A stretch of DNA of 64,000 bases, from contig JAXCGZ010007560.1 of NCBI GenBank assembly GCA_037179515.1, positions 106,001 through 170,000 on the forward strand, read 5' to 3'. Shown piece after piece: positions 23,843 to 34,529 of this stretch. Position numbers and translations under genes: made by a program. Source of the stretch: Halocaridina rubra. Taxonomy: Eukaryota > Arthropoda > Malacostraca > Decapoda > Atyidae. The first letter of the stretch is position 1, and every line of letters begins with the position of its first letter. The notes beneath the pieces were generated by a model. That model was given only the letters and a program-made list of their open reading frames with translations. It did not search any database and was not told where the DNA came from.

Positions 23843-24040
23843 AGTCACCGTGGCTCAAGCGGTATCGTCCGCGACTGTAAGGCGTCAGGTCGAGGGTTCG
23901 TGTCCCGTCACGGTTTGAGGTTAGCAAGGGCATGCACTCAGGGTAAGGATTACATCTGCCAAAACAAGTCCTTCGCAAGAAGGCAACCGTCCTAGCCCTT
24001 GGTAGAAAAGGGAGTCCGTGACGTAAAACCGGAACAACAC
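23843..24040 (+). mobile_element. tRNA-derived SINE (type 1), copy 2
   Basis: Same family as the copy at 22476: box A TGGCTCAAGCGG at 23851-23862, box B GGTTCGTGTC at 23895-23904, the same body, and an end in ACCGGAACAA. The 18-bp target duplications CTTCTATTATACTTATAT (23825-23842) and CTTCTATTATACTGATAT (24041-24058) differ by one base. Confidence 0.94.
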
Positions 24041-24407
24041 CTTCTATTATACTGATATTACTTAACCCAGACATCTCAAGATTTGCTGATTCCTTGGTGA
24101 GTTATGTATTACAGTTGTTGCAACCCCTTCTGAACCCACATTTATTAACCATAATAAACTCCTTAAAACATTTATTCAGCGTAAATCTTATCTCAGGTTA
24201 GTAATGTAACTTAGAACAAATTTACTTAATTTACAATACTACGAGGTCTGAGAAGGGACATATCTACACAAAATATTGTATGATCACATTTACGATGTCA
24301 AGTAACAACAAGCAGAGGTTACAATTTCTAATGAAAGTCAAAATGCACTGAACATTTTCAAACAATAGTAATATCAATTAAACACTCTCACTTGCTCTTG
24401 TACTTAC

Positions 24408-24646
24408 TTGAGTATACACTAAAGGTATACTAATCCAGTCATAGCTTAGGAGCCCTCCACATTTTGCTCTAATATTGTTAATTTCATCAATAATAGTCTT
24501 AACTGCAAAATCGTCTTTGATGCGATTCTCCTTTCTTGCTCTAGCCACAACACTGCCTGCCCAAACCAGGGGCACAAAGTGTATCGAGTGAGGAGTTCTT
24601 TCAGAAATGCCATCAAAAATTTTCTTCTCATTGGCTGTCATGAAAC
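24408..24646 (-). CDS. BEST: bestrophin exon (cytosolic and second membrane part)
   Basis: A 239-bp exon with acceptor CATCTACAG at 24647-24648 and donor GTAAGTAC at 24407-24406. It completes the Gly codon of the phase-1 intron and encodes FMTANEKKIFDGI ... HFVPLVWAGSVVARARKENR ... DFAVKTIIDEINNIRAKCG, ending in the highly conserved YDWISIPLVYTQ. Compared with the family it retains the basic A-R-x-x-x-R region and the YDWISIPLVYTQ membrane entry. No disruption is seen. Confidence 0.96.
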
Positions 24647-25009
24647 CTGTAGATGGAACAACAGAAGTTGGTCACCACTTTTATAAAAATGGAGGTCAAA
24701 AGTAATTAAAGGATGAGATAAAAGAACAAGGATTATCTTATTTCACTGTAATGATAATCCCTCCCTCACTTACAGATAAGCCCACTTACAGCCCGTCATC
24801 CGTTTGATTAATAATTTATGCTTGTTATATATTATCCTAACCAAAAATGGACCAGGTACAGATAGTCCCTCTTTTCACTACTGGGAGAGATTTCCTTTAT
24901 TTTTATCCCATTAAAGTAAATCATATCCAGTGCGTGTAGATAGATAAGTGAGTGAAGTTGTTTGTGACCGAGTACTGTGTAGGAGGGTTTATATTAAGGC
25001 ATGCCAAAG

Positions 25010-25017
25010 TTTTAAGG
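25010..25017. repeat. hAT target-site duplication, left
   Basis: TTTTAAGG directly precedes the transposon end and is repeated exactly at 26441-26448. Eight base pairs is the hAT hallmark. Confidence 0.9.
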
Positions 25018-26440
25018 TATGGGTTCTCAAAGTGGTCGATATCGACCCCCAGGGGTCTATGGGACCATCCAAGGGGTCGATGAATAGCCAAGGGGTCAAA
25101 TAATAACCAGGAGGTCGGTGAATATTTACTGCTGGGGTCGAAGAGACCTTTTAGGTCTCCGATTTGAAATTCTCGATAATAATTTGTAAAATTCGGAAAT
25201 CTATCAGACACCATTAGATTGAAAAACTTACATTAATTTCTCGAAGTCAGACAATGGGTCAAATTTTTTCGGTAAATATTCAGAAGTTTCAGCAGCACTG
25301 GCAACACTACCTTCAACCAACCCCTCCCTGTCATCGTCTCTGTCCCGTTCTTGTAGCCAAGAAACTCAGTGGTGAGCTGCATGATGCCATGAAAGTATGC
25401 TTCAGGGCAATTAACAAAATCAAGGCACATCCACTTAGCACAATTGTTTGCACAGCTGTGCGAAGAGAATTATGGACTCATCTCTATGTGAAGAGTTGAG
25501 AAGGTGCAAAAATGCCCTGGTTCTATTTGGCAGACATCTAGTCTAAATATAATGTGACGCAAAAACGTCTGCAGGATAAAGATGTTACCATCATTCATGC
25601 CAGAACAGTTCTACTGGGATTCCAAGGCAAGCTAACCTTGTTTAGAGCTTCACTGGCACGTAGAGACTTTTAGTATTTTTCGAATTTAGAGCATATACAA
25701 AGTGAAAGCATTTCTGATAGTGACCTAGAAATATAATGGACTCATCTGGAGAATTTAATTGAAGACTTTTAAGTGCGTTCTGAAGACCTGGTGAGAATGA
25801 AAGTGCCTGAATGGATCCTAACACCGTGTGATGTTGAAATAGGGAATTCAGACATTGCCTTACACCTGAAGGAAGAATTAATTGACAGGAATATGGTCCC
25901 TGTAGGCAAGTGCCTTGTTCATAAGAAAAGGCCTTCGTGAATTTTGGATCAACGAGAACAACGTTGCTAAATATCCTCAGCTTTGTGCAGTGGTTGAGCC
26001 ATTTTTACTTGCTTTCCAAAGTTCATATATGGTTGAAGCTGGTTTCAGTTATGCAAACGCAGTCTTAACAAAACAGAGGAACATACTGAGCTTGGAAGAA
26101 CAAGGAGACTTACGGCTGAAACTCACCAACCTGCAACCTAATATTAACGTCTTTGTTGAGGCCCATCATGCGCATCCTTCACATTAATGATGTCAGCAGT
26201 GAAAGAAGAAAAAGTATATTGCAGTGAGAATTAAGTTACATATACTCATACACATCGACATATTTGTTTACTGTGTGTTACCTTTTTACCATACTGCATG
26301 TCAACTACTACTACTGCTCATACTGATTTTGGCATTGGTGGTTTGTTTTTGTTTTTATCCTTGAATTAAAAGCTAGGGGTCGATTGAAAATTTGAAACTT
26401 CATTGGGGGATTGACGAGTTAAAAAGTTTGAGAACTCCTG
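25018..26440 (+). mobile_element. hAT-superfamily DNA transposon relic (ZBED5-like)
   Basis: A 1423-bp element with short terminal inverted repeats (GGGTTCTCAAAGTGG near the left end, and TTTGAGAACTCCTG at 26427-26440) and an exact 8-bp duplication outside. The first bases are TATGGGTTC where CAGGGGTTC would be expected, so the left tip is mutated. Internally it carries the 3' half of a decayed transposase on the + strand. The N-terminal BED finger and the first catalytic part are missing, so it is an internally deleted non-autonomous copy. Confidence 0.92.
25254..26187 (+). pseudogene. hAT transposase remnant
   Basis: Pieces in different frames match the C-terminal half of a hAT transposase. 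These are LLGFQGKLTLFRASLARRDF (about 25614), LTPCDVEIGNSDIALHLKEEL (about 25818), and a 90-codon frame at 25915-26187 with REFWINENNVAKYPQLCAVV, EAGFSYANAVLTKQRN and LRLKLTNLQPNI. The last is the hAT dimerisation/RNase-H end (E-A-G-F-S, L-R-L). Stops at 25497, 25671, 25733 and 25770 show it is dead. The related host genes are usually called ZBED5 or FAM200-like. Confidence 0.85.
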
Positions 26441-26448
26441 TTTTAAGG
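26441..26448. repeat. hAT target-site duplication, right
   Basis: TTTTAAGG immediately follows the right inverted repeat and is identical to 25010-25017. Confidence 0.9.
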
Positions 26449-26721
26449 TCTTAGAGGTTTTAGGCGGTGGATGTAAAATATGTCCTATCTTGATGTAAGA
26501 TTAGAGTATAAGTGGATCTTGCAAAATGATGATATTACAACTGATAAAACAGGATGTTGTATTAAGGAAAGACATGGATTATTGTTGAAATGGAAAACCG
26601 ACCTAGAGTCGCAGAGCATAAGGCTAGTATCTGCAAACATATAAGATAGATAAGTAAACCATTCGTCACTCCACATACCATCTGTTTTCATTTCTATTAC
26701 CAGTGGGATTATAGCATTCAG

Positions 26722-26888
26722 ATTGTTGATGACTAGAATTGGAATTCGCTAAGCGAGAAGGTAAATAATGCTAAGTCAATTCATAGTGTTCAGGACAAAT
26801 ATGATGTGTATCATATGGAAAAGACCAGGAGACGGGGAGTTACGAGCATAGAGCTCTTTCCCAAAAGCACAATCAGGTAATTACATTA
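26722..26888 (+). mobile_element. LINE-A copy A10, short old 3' fragment
   Basis: Only the last ~35 codons of ORF2 and the 3' UTR remain (GTTGATGACTAGAATTGG, CGCTAAGCGAGAAGG). The stem-loop is still recognisable (GACGGGGAGTTACGAGC...GAGCTCTTTCCC), and the tail CAATCAGGTAATTAC is degenerate. Confidence 0.82.
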
Positions 26889-27300
26889 CTCTCTCAAATG
26901 TCCTCCTTTCACTCACCTATGCAAACTTTATTATCTGCTTCTTTGTCTTCAAGTCATGCACACCAGAGCTGGGTCATATAGACTGCTGATTTTCCAGGTT
27001 TTACTTTTATCTTTCATAATGCAATCAGGAAACAATGAGACAAGATTCCTGTATAAGACTTTTCACATAATCTGAAATAATTGCTTTCATGTGAGACTGC
27101 CTTCTTTTTTATGTGAAAAGTCTTTTACTCTTGAATCATATCTTTCTAACTGCATTTTGAAAGATAAAAGTAAAACTGAAAGTCAGCAATCTGTATAGCC
27201 CTTCTCTAGTGTGTGATCTAAAGGCAAAGAAAAAGGTATTGATGGACTTTGAGAATGTGAGTGAAAAGAAGACAATGGATTGGATAGAGTAAGGTGACAA
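26885..27300. repeat. fold-back element: ~190-bp imperfect inverted repeat
   Basis: The left arm (about 26885-27070) and right arm (about 27108-27300) are reverse complements of each other with many substitutions. Matched landmarks are CTTTCACTCAC / GTGAGTGAAAAG, GTTTTACTTTTATCTTTCA / TGAAAGATAAAAGTAAAAC, and AAGACTTTTCACATAA / TTATGTGAAAAGTCTT. The centre is a short spacer near 27085. No ORF is present. It looks like a MITE or fold-back transposon. No clear target duplication was found. Confidence 0.8.
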
Positions 27301-28134
27301 GGTGCTGTAAAGATGAGGCTCCAGGTAATTAAAATAAAAACAGATTGAATATGGGCCTTATAAATGGCTTATTTACCTATCTTACGTTTTGCAGAAGAGC
27401 CTAATGTTTCACGATGACACCTGATCACCTAGTTGGGTTTCCATTTCAACAATAATTGCCACGTCTCGCCTTAATACTATGTAATATTTAATCATTAACA
27501 ATTTCATCACTAAGCTATATCCGCTCATCATCCACTCTTACAATTATAGAGAGCATTATTACATCCATCACCTAGGACCTCTAAGATTATAAAATTTTTG
27601 CATACCTTAATATGTATCTCTTCTTCCATACATTACTCATTGCTACAAATAACTTCACGCACTGTCACGCAATGAACCATCGACATGCACTGAATACGAT
27701 TTACTTTAATGGGATAACAATAAACTCTTTTTCACAATGGAAACAGGAGGAACCATCTCTTCTTGGTCAGTGTATAAAAAGCATATATTAACTATTAAAG
27801 TCCTTCAAGAAGGACTGTCTTTACTAGTGAAGGAGGGATCATTATTGTTTGATTCCTTCACTTTATTCTTATATTGCCTGGCCAAGCAGGCCAGAGTCCC
27901 TAAGGAAAGACACACCCGATACTGGGATTTCCCACAGAACTGTTAGGGAATATATAATGTGTTGTTGGAGTACATACTTGCATTCGGTACAGTCTTCCGT
28001 AATATGTTTAATTGTATATGGTTATGTGTTACATCCTGGAAAGACACCACTGACGGAGTCATCCAGGTTCTGCTAGCTCAGAAGGGCAGGGTTATTATCA
28101 TGAGGAGGGGTGGGTTTGGAAGGATGGATTATTA
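27301..28134. other. intron sequence, nothing recognised
   Basis: AT-rich intronic DNA. Short frames on the + strand at 27737-28147 do not resemble anything I know. They could be a decayed upstream part of the gypsy fragment that starts at about 28135. Confidence 0.4.
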
Positions 28135-29165
28135 TTTGATAACTTGATTATTCTGGTAATTTTTGGGAGATAAATTACCTAGAAAATGCAAGATCAATCA
28201 CTGTCATGGGAAACTTGATTGAAAGCGCACTTTCCAAGGTATGGATTGCCTTCTGTAATTGTATCTGATAATGGACCTCAAGCTGTCAGTGCAGACATAG
28301 CATAATTCCCTCTTAAAAATGTTTTTAAGAAGTAGTCCATATTATTCTAGGTCTACTGAAATGGCTGAATCGTCGGTTTAGAATGCAAAAAAGTTAATTA
28401 TGAAAGCAGTAATAATAATAATAATAATAATAATAAACTTTATTTCCATTTTACAATGGGTATTCGTCAGCCAGGACAAGCCCCAACCCCCCACTGTGAT
28501 GTCCACCCACAGCAGTTCCTGCCAGTAAACAGCTTAAACTCTCGGTCTTGGACGGGGACCGATCTTTCGACCTCGTGAATGCGAAGCCAGCGCGTTACCA
28601 CTGTACTAGCCAGCAGGCTGTGGTAAAGACCAATATTTAACTATCTTAGATTATTGAAATACTCCCTTACAAAATTTAGGATTAAGTCCAGTTCAAAGTT
28701 GTATGGGCAGAAGAACTAGAACACTACTGCCAATTGGTTCATCTTTGTTAAAACCCCAACAATTTGATAGTAAATATGTAAAGACAAATATTTTTTTAAA
28801 TAGCTGAAGTAAGTGGTTTCAATGACTTGAAAGACCTACTTGAAAGTGATTCTGCATACATAAAACCTTCTATTCTTAGCCAAAGAAAAGGGAACCATGG
28901 TATAGTAGTTGAAAAACTTGTAAATAGATCTTGTGTAGTTGACTCTACATGATGATTTGTTAAGCAGGAATAGAGTTCACTTAAATTAAACAATTGAATT
29001 GGAAGGCCCACAAAAAGACAATTTTGTAAATGATGAGGCAAGTGGACAGAATATTATTGGACCTGTAATTAATGATAATGAAACCCGAATGAGTAGGATG
29101 AATAGAAATGTTGGAATGCCAGTAACAGAATGTGTACTAGATTTGAAGATTACATTGTAACAAAA
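28135..29165 (+). mobile_element. second Ty3/gypsy fragment (integrase to polyprotein end)
   Basis: Broken frames on the + strand read an integrase core end (DYSGNFWEINYLENA, then VSDNGPQA at about 28267, EMAES with the DDE Glu region at about 28360). After the SINE at 28410-28624 come MGRRTRTLLPIGSSLL (about 28707), GNHGIVVEKLVNRSCVV (about 28890) and a tail ending at about 29157. Together these are the C-terminal third of a gypsy polyprotein. It is a different family from LTR-G by sequence, and no LTR was found. Confidence 0.75.
28410..28624 (-). mobile_element. tRNA-derived SINE (type 2) with (TTA)n tail
   Basis: On the minus strand the head reads TGGCTAGTACAGTGGTAACG (box A-like) and GATCGGTCCCC (box B-like) near 28615-28545. 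A body follows, then CATTGTAAAATGG, AAATAAAGTTTATT and a (TTA)n tail at 28437-28410. It is unrelated to the type 1 SINE. It splits the gypsy integrase region. GTAA on both sides may be a short target duplication. Confidence 0.82.
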
Positions 29166-29690
29166 TATTAACTGCTGTTTGAGTGTTTTGTATGAGTGTA
29201 CTTCCTAAAAAAAAATTTGTTTCTTTTTCCAAACAAGAAAGGATTTATCATATGGTTTTTGAATAGTTTAGTAAGAAGATGAAGTGCAGATATAATCTTC
29301 AAAAAATGATGGTATTTATATTTTGTAAGAATTCAGTGTGTACTAAACGTTGCGAGTAGGAAGTCCACCATGTATTAAAAAAGTTGCCTCGTAGGAAGAG
29401 GTAAAGTGAACATTTACCAAATATTTTTAGTGATAAAAAAAAAAGTATGACTCCATGAGACTAAGCTAGATTTGACACATAAGCAGCCATCACAACAATG
29501 TCATTTGAAAACAGCTTCCTCGTCTGTCATATCTAACTACATGTAATACATGAATTAGACCTCTATTTCAATACTGTTACGGCCATGCCATGTATGCACA
29601 GTTATTATGTGAACCAAGGAGGTGTAACAAGTCTCCCTTGCTAATTACTCACTTACACACTATAATTTTTACCATTCGATCGGTTACTTA
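29165..29690. other. intron sequence with an LTR-like short inverted repeat
   Basis: Mostly featureless AT-rich DNA next to exon 29692-29821. At 29574-29628 a 55-bp block begins TGTTAC and ends GTAACA, as LTR ends do. It could be an LTR remnant or chance. Confidence 0.3.
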
Positions 29691-29691
29691 C

Positions 29692-29821
29692 CAGCATCGA
29701 CAAGATGATCTATTGTTGGAAAGCGTTTCTTAACTCGAGGTGTGATCATTGTTAATGTAATAGTGTAAGCCAGATTAATGTAACGCATAATTGTACGGCG
29801 CATGAGACGTCCTCGGTTATC
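29692..29821 (-). CDS. BEST: bestrophin exon (after first membrane block)
   Basis: A 130-bp exon with acceptor AATTACAG at 29822-29823 and donor GTAAGTAAC. It encodes DNRGRLMRRTIMRYINLAYT ... RVKKRFPTIDHLVDA plus the first base of a Gly codon (phase 1). GRLxRRTxMRY and KRFPTxDHxVxAG are strongly conserved in animal bestrophins. The frame is intact. Confidence 0.95.
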
Positions 29822-30339
29822 CTGTAATTATAATGTTAATAATAATGATAATAATAATACTTAGCTGAGAGGATGGCTGCAAATGTAATAAAGAAACTAT
29901 TGATTAGTAGGTTGGCCATGCTCCAGCAGCCCGTTGAAATACTTTGAAGGTATTACGGATTCAACTAGAACTGGTCCAGACAGCTCCAAGTTGAGTCTTC
30001 CTCCAGGCATGCATCTTTCCTTTATCTACATCTACACTGAATATTCTGGAGTATTCATTACACATCTCTTACTACTCCATAACATTTAACAAGGCACAAC
30101 ATTCCCCATATCATTCTTTTTCTTTCTTTTTCCATATTTTTACAATATCTATGGAAGTTCCAAAGCTTATGGCCCCCAGTACCCGGAATAGATAGGTGCT
30201 AAGAATCTTCGGGGATCTTGCTGACTCCACTATTGGTGTGAGGGATGACATTTGGTGATAGTAATGATTTAACCCTTAACCTTGCACCTTCTGATAGATC
30301 TGCTTCTTTCACTCTTCACTTTGCTAACCTTCCTGGCTG

Positions 30340-33235
30340 AACTCTAATCTTTCGTCAGTGAAGCAGCACTTGGGAACATCCCTCCCTAACCTCCTCCTTC
30401 TCTCTGAAACCCAAGTGTCTAGCCATGTTTCCACTGACCCATTTAAAATCTCTCACTATAACCTGTATTCTTGTTTCCGTTCCATAGGTGGGGTCTATGC
30501 CTACTGCGACACTAACACTCTTATTGCAAGGCTCATGGATCTTGAATCTCCTGAATTTGATGTTCTCTGACTGAAAATGTCTCTCCACTATCACCATATT
30601 TCATTCCTTCTGCTACTGTTCTCCATACTCAATTGACTTTATGTCTTTCTTTGAATATCTGTCCTCTTGAAATGAGTCATTGCTATCTTGTCACCCACAT
30701 GCTGAATTTCTCTATATTGGGGACTCCGGTGTACACCACCCTGAGTGCCTTAATTCTTCTCATATTGAAGTGGGAGGAAATGATGCCCTTGCTCTCTCTA
30801 TTACTCACAATCTAGATCAGATTATCAAACAACCTACTCGTGCTCCTGATCGACACAAACATGCAGCCAAGACTTGATCTATTTTGTACTTTTAATCCTT
30901 CAAACTACTCATATTCTGAGCTTTCCCCTCTTGGTAAGTCTGACCACTCTGTAATCTCAATCTCTTCCATGTTTGCTCCTCCTCCATCAATTCGTCCTAC
31001 TCAGCACCATCTTTGGCACTTTGAGCATACTCAACATGAAAATTTGCATAACTTCCTCTTTGACTTTCCCTGTAATGACTACTGTTTTTGGTCCTGCAAC
31101 CCTAGTCAGGTAGTCCTAATAGTTGCTGAGATTATAACCTCGGGAATGGAAGCGTTCATCCCTCCTAATTAGTTTGACAGTGACTGCTCCATTGCTATTC
31201 AGGCCAGGGATAGGGCACACCGGTCGTACCAAGCCTCTCCATCTGATATTACTCACTCTGATTTTATTACAGCTAGGAATCACTGTACTGCTCATTTTTG
31301 AAAGTCTAAAACTTCCTTTACAAGAAACGAAGACTATCCAAAACTTCTGTAACTCAAGTTTTTCTCCTCTCATTAGTTCTGATGGTTCTATAGTTTGCTC
31401 TCTCACTGACAAAGCCACTCTCTTTGGCTCTTAGTTTTCTGTCAACTCTTCTCTAAACAATTCCAGTGCACCTATCCCTCATTCTTTTTCCCTCTCTAAC
31501 CCTATGCCCTCACTTCTCCATTCTTCACGTAAAGTTCATAAGGCTCTTTGCTCGCTAAAGATTAACAAAGCATCTGGTCCCGATGGTAGACCTGCAAGGT
31601 GTCTTAAAGAGTTTGCAGATGAACTGCCTCCCGTGCTTTGCTGTCTTTTTTATCTCATTCTCTCAACCAGTATATATCCTTCTTTGAAGCATGTTCTAGT
31701 GCAATCTGTTCCTAAGAAGATTGGCTGCTCTATTCCTTCAAACTACCAACCTATTGCCTAACCTCTTCTATCGCTAGAGTTTTTGAAACTTTGCTCAGTT
31801 CTCACTTCTTGAAATGTCTTGAATCTAACTCACTTATCTCTGATTCCCAGTACAACTTCTGCAAGGCTAGATCCACTGGTGACTTCCTGTCCCATCTTAC
31901 TCATGTATGGTCATCTTCTCTGAGGAACTATGGGAAATCTTTTGCTGTAGCCCTTGATATCTCTAAGGCTTTTAATACAGTCTAGCACAATGCTCTGTTG
32001 GCCAAATTCCATGTCTATGGCTTTACACCTTCTCTCTGTTCTCTGATTTCCAGTTTTCTTTTTTTCTGACCCTTTTATATCTGTGGTTGTTGACGGTGCA
32101 ACATCTAGCCCATTTCCTGTTACCAGTGGTGTTCCACAAGCTTTGTTCTTTCACCTACTCTGTTCCTTCTCTTCATCAATGATTTTCTTCAGTCCCCATC
32201 CTCCTCTCTTTTTCATGCCTTTGCCGACGATTCTACCTTTCAATTTTCCTCTACCTTTTCTTCAGAAACTTCATCTGTTACTCATAAACCGTCTTTTATT
32301 ACTTTTTCTTTTACTCTCAACTCCGATATAAAGAGGGTATATGAGTGGGGCACCCAAAATTTAGTTAAATATAATGCTTCCATGACAGTTTCTGGCTACC
32401 TCTTTATCTTCTTCTCCTCCTGATAGCCCTGTTGTCTTCGAAATTAATGAAATTTACCCTCTTAATTCTATCAACATATCAGGGATTCAGATAACCTCTT
32501 AACTTGTCCTGGGAGTATCACATAATCTAAATTTCTAAATTTGCATCCAAAAAATTTGGAGTTCTATTTCGTTTTTGTCATTACTTTTCCTCTTTACAGT
32601 TACTTAAAATCTATTCAACCCTTATCTGTCCCTGCTTAGAATACTGCTTGCACATCTGGGGTGCTTCTTTATATACTTATCTCCTTGATAGGGTTAAATC
32701 AAAGGCAATCAGATTCATTAATGACCCTTCTCTTACTCTTAATCTGGATTGTCTCTCTCCTCGCCGTACGGTATCATCCCTTTCTCTTTTCTATCGCTAC
32801 TACTTCCATCGCTGCTGTGATGAGTTGGTGAGTGGCAACCCTCCCCCACTGCCGAGGCCACGTAACACTCGTCAAGCAGCCTCGTCTCACAGGTAGTGTG
32901 TGGAGATTTGTAGCTTGTGGACTGGTTAGTGCAGCGACTGCTTCTTCCCATCTACCTCCAGACTCTGGAACTCTCTTCCTCCTACTGACATTCCTAATTG
33001 TTCAAAAAACGGATCTATCATCATCTCAGGGCCTAATCCTGCCATATCTCTAGGTCCTGAGTACTTCGACTATTCTTTCTGCCTGTCCTTTTCCTATTGT
33101 GTATCATTGCATCATTTCAGCCTTGTCCATAGCCTTTTACTTTTTCTTCGTCTGAATGATTTCTTCCTGCCCAGGCCTTTATTGATGAGGGTAATTTTCT
33201 TGCCTGTCCAAGTGTCACACATATAAAAAAAGATA
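30340..33235 (+). mobile_element. LINE-B: non-LTR retrotransposon, decayed
   Basis: Endonuclease segments appear first: LLLSETQVSSHVSTDPFKIS, GGVYAYCDTNT, RLMDLESPEFDVL, PTRAPDRH and PLGKSDHSVIS (to about 30950). RT segments follow: INKASGPDGRPARCLKE (31560), SNYQPIALTSSIARVFE (31740), VALDISKAFNTV (31950), FADDSTFQ (32220), then a C-terminal region (DSGTLFLLLTFL, 32970). The frame is broken by many stops. An A-rich end lies at 33222-33235. A 5'-truncated copy of the same family lies at 13582-14260 on the other strand. Confidence 0.87.
31504..32331 (+). pseudogene. LINE-B reverse transcriptase
   Basis: Three adjoining frames (31504-31761, 31791-31985, 32083-32331) carry RT motifs in order. 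The palm Asp in VALDISKAF is kept. The FADD box can still be read as FADDST in a shifted frame near 32219. Stops and frameshifts lie at 31759, 31983 and 32070, so it is inactive. Confidence 0.83.
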
Positions 33236-33480
33236 AACTTCTTTATACTCTGCATATCATCTCTTCTATCATTTAATTGTGTCAAAAGAAAGAGTACTTG
33301 CTTCTACATTCCTTTTACTTGGTCCTTAACACTATCAAGGAATACAGTGATAGAACCACATCTGTCATATACTAATTATGGTGTGTCCGAGCTAAAAGTT
33401 TCCTGACCTCTCCCCCAAATGCAGCTGAATGGTAAAACATATTGACATGTTTCACAGTCAGGTTCCAGCTCCAGTAGTGG
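33236..33480. other. spacer between LINE-B and LINE-C
   Basis: About 245 bp without a recognisable gene or repeat, between the A-rich end of LINE-B and the 3' side of LINE-C. Confidence 0.4.
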
Positions 33481-34529
33481 TCAAATGTCCTCCTCTCATT
33501 TCCTGCCCAGCCAGCAACTAGAAGCCAGCAGCTTGAAGCCCTCCTGCCAGATTGACTGGATTTCCTCCTCTACTCATTTCACTCTATGGGCAATGACGAG
33601 GAAGATAGCAACTGTCCAGATGGCACTGCTGGAGTGCCACAGCCCATCCTCCCAGCTCTTCCACAACCTGTGTCACTTCATAAATGCCAACTCCCCTACT
33701 GCCCCTACCACAGGGCTACCTCTGTAAGATGCAGCCCCATAGTAACAGCAAATGCCCATCAGAGCTGCATCACAATCACTCACCACTCATTCCTATTCCT
33801 AGCATACTCACTTGCTTCCCTCACATCCATCCTCCTATCATTCAGGGCTCTCTATACTCAATCCATCCACCTAAATCTAGGCCTCTTTCTAGAATTTCTC
33901 CCATCAACTCTCGCATTCATCACCTTTTTCAGCAGTCTTTCATCATCCATCCTTTCTACATGGCCAAACCATCTCAGAACATTCATATCTACTCTGGCTG
34001 CAATTCTCTCCTCACACCCGTTCTTGCTCTCACCACTTCATTCCTAACCCTATCCAACCGAGATACACCGATCATACTCCTCAAGCATTTCATCTCAAAC
34101 ACATTAAGTTTATGTCTCTCACTTACTTTTATACCTCATAACTCTGATCCATACATTACAGTTGGCACAACCACTTTCTCATACAAATCTTAACATTAAT
34201 TTCCAACCCTCTATTCTTCATCACTCCTTTCAACACACCCAACACTTTACATCCCTCATTCACTCTGTGACACACATCTGCTTCCACTCCACCATTTGCA
34301 GCTATAACCGAGCCTAAATACTTAAACTGATCAACTTCTACAAGTGTTTCTCCATTCAACATAACATTCAATCCAGCACCATCCTCATTTCTTTACACCT
34401 CATAACCTTATTCTTTCCCACATTCACTCGCAACTTCCTTCTCTCACACACCATTCCAAATTCTGAAACTAACTGACACAGCTTCTCCTCTGAATCTGCC
34501 ACCACCATAGTATGACCTGCAAAAAGCAA

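Larger units (their letters stand above)
21270..24065 (-). mobile_element. LINE-E: old non-LTR retrotransposon, interrupted by two SINEs
   Basis: Read on the minus strand, the order is endonuclease relic (AAIGNFKCKG, near 23800), linker (MKRIFGLAKEHRKNT.., about 23050), RT N-terminus (SGYDNIPVERYKCG, about 22790), RT palm (LYIAFIDLENAFNFVPR at about 22300, then GSVLSPLLFIAYMD at about 22120) and a C-terminal segment (RIRGRPRKRWRDAVEEVL, about 21420). Every segment carries stops or frameshifts. The GRPRKRW ending is seen in several LINE clades with this C-terminal type. I do not assign a clade. SINEs sit at 22476 and 23843. Confidence 0.75.
24647..29691 (-). other. bestrophin intron, 5.0 kb
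   Basis: The intron runs from donor GCTG|GTAAGTAAC at 29691 to the acceptor at 24647. It contains a hAT relic, a LINE-A fragment, a fold-back repeat and a gypsy fragment with a SINE. Stretches 24650-25009, 26449-26721, 27301-28134 and 29165-29690 hold nothing I recognise. Confidence 0.85.

Noticed and set aside
33586..34193. 153- and 169-codon + strand frames rich in Ser, Pro and Leu
   Set aside because: They are antisense to LINE-C. The frame on the minus strand has the recognisable protein, and low-complexity composition explains the openness.
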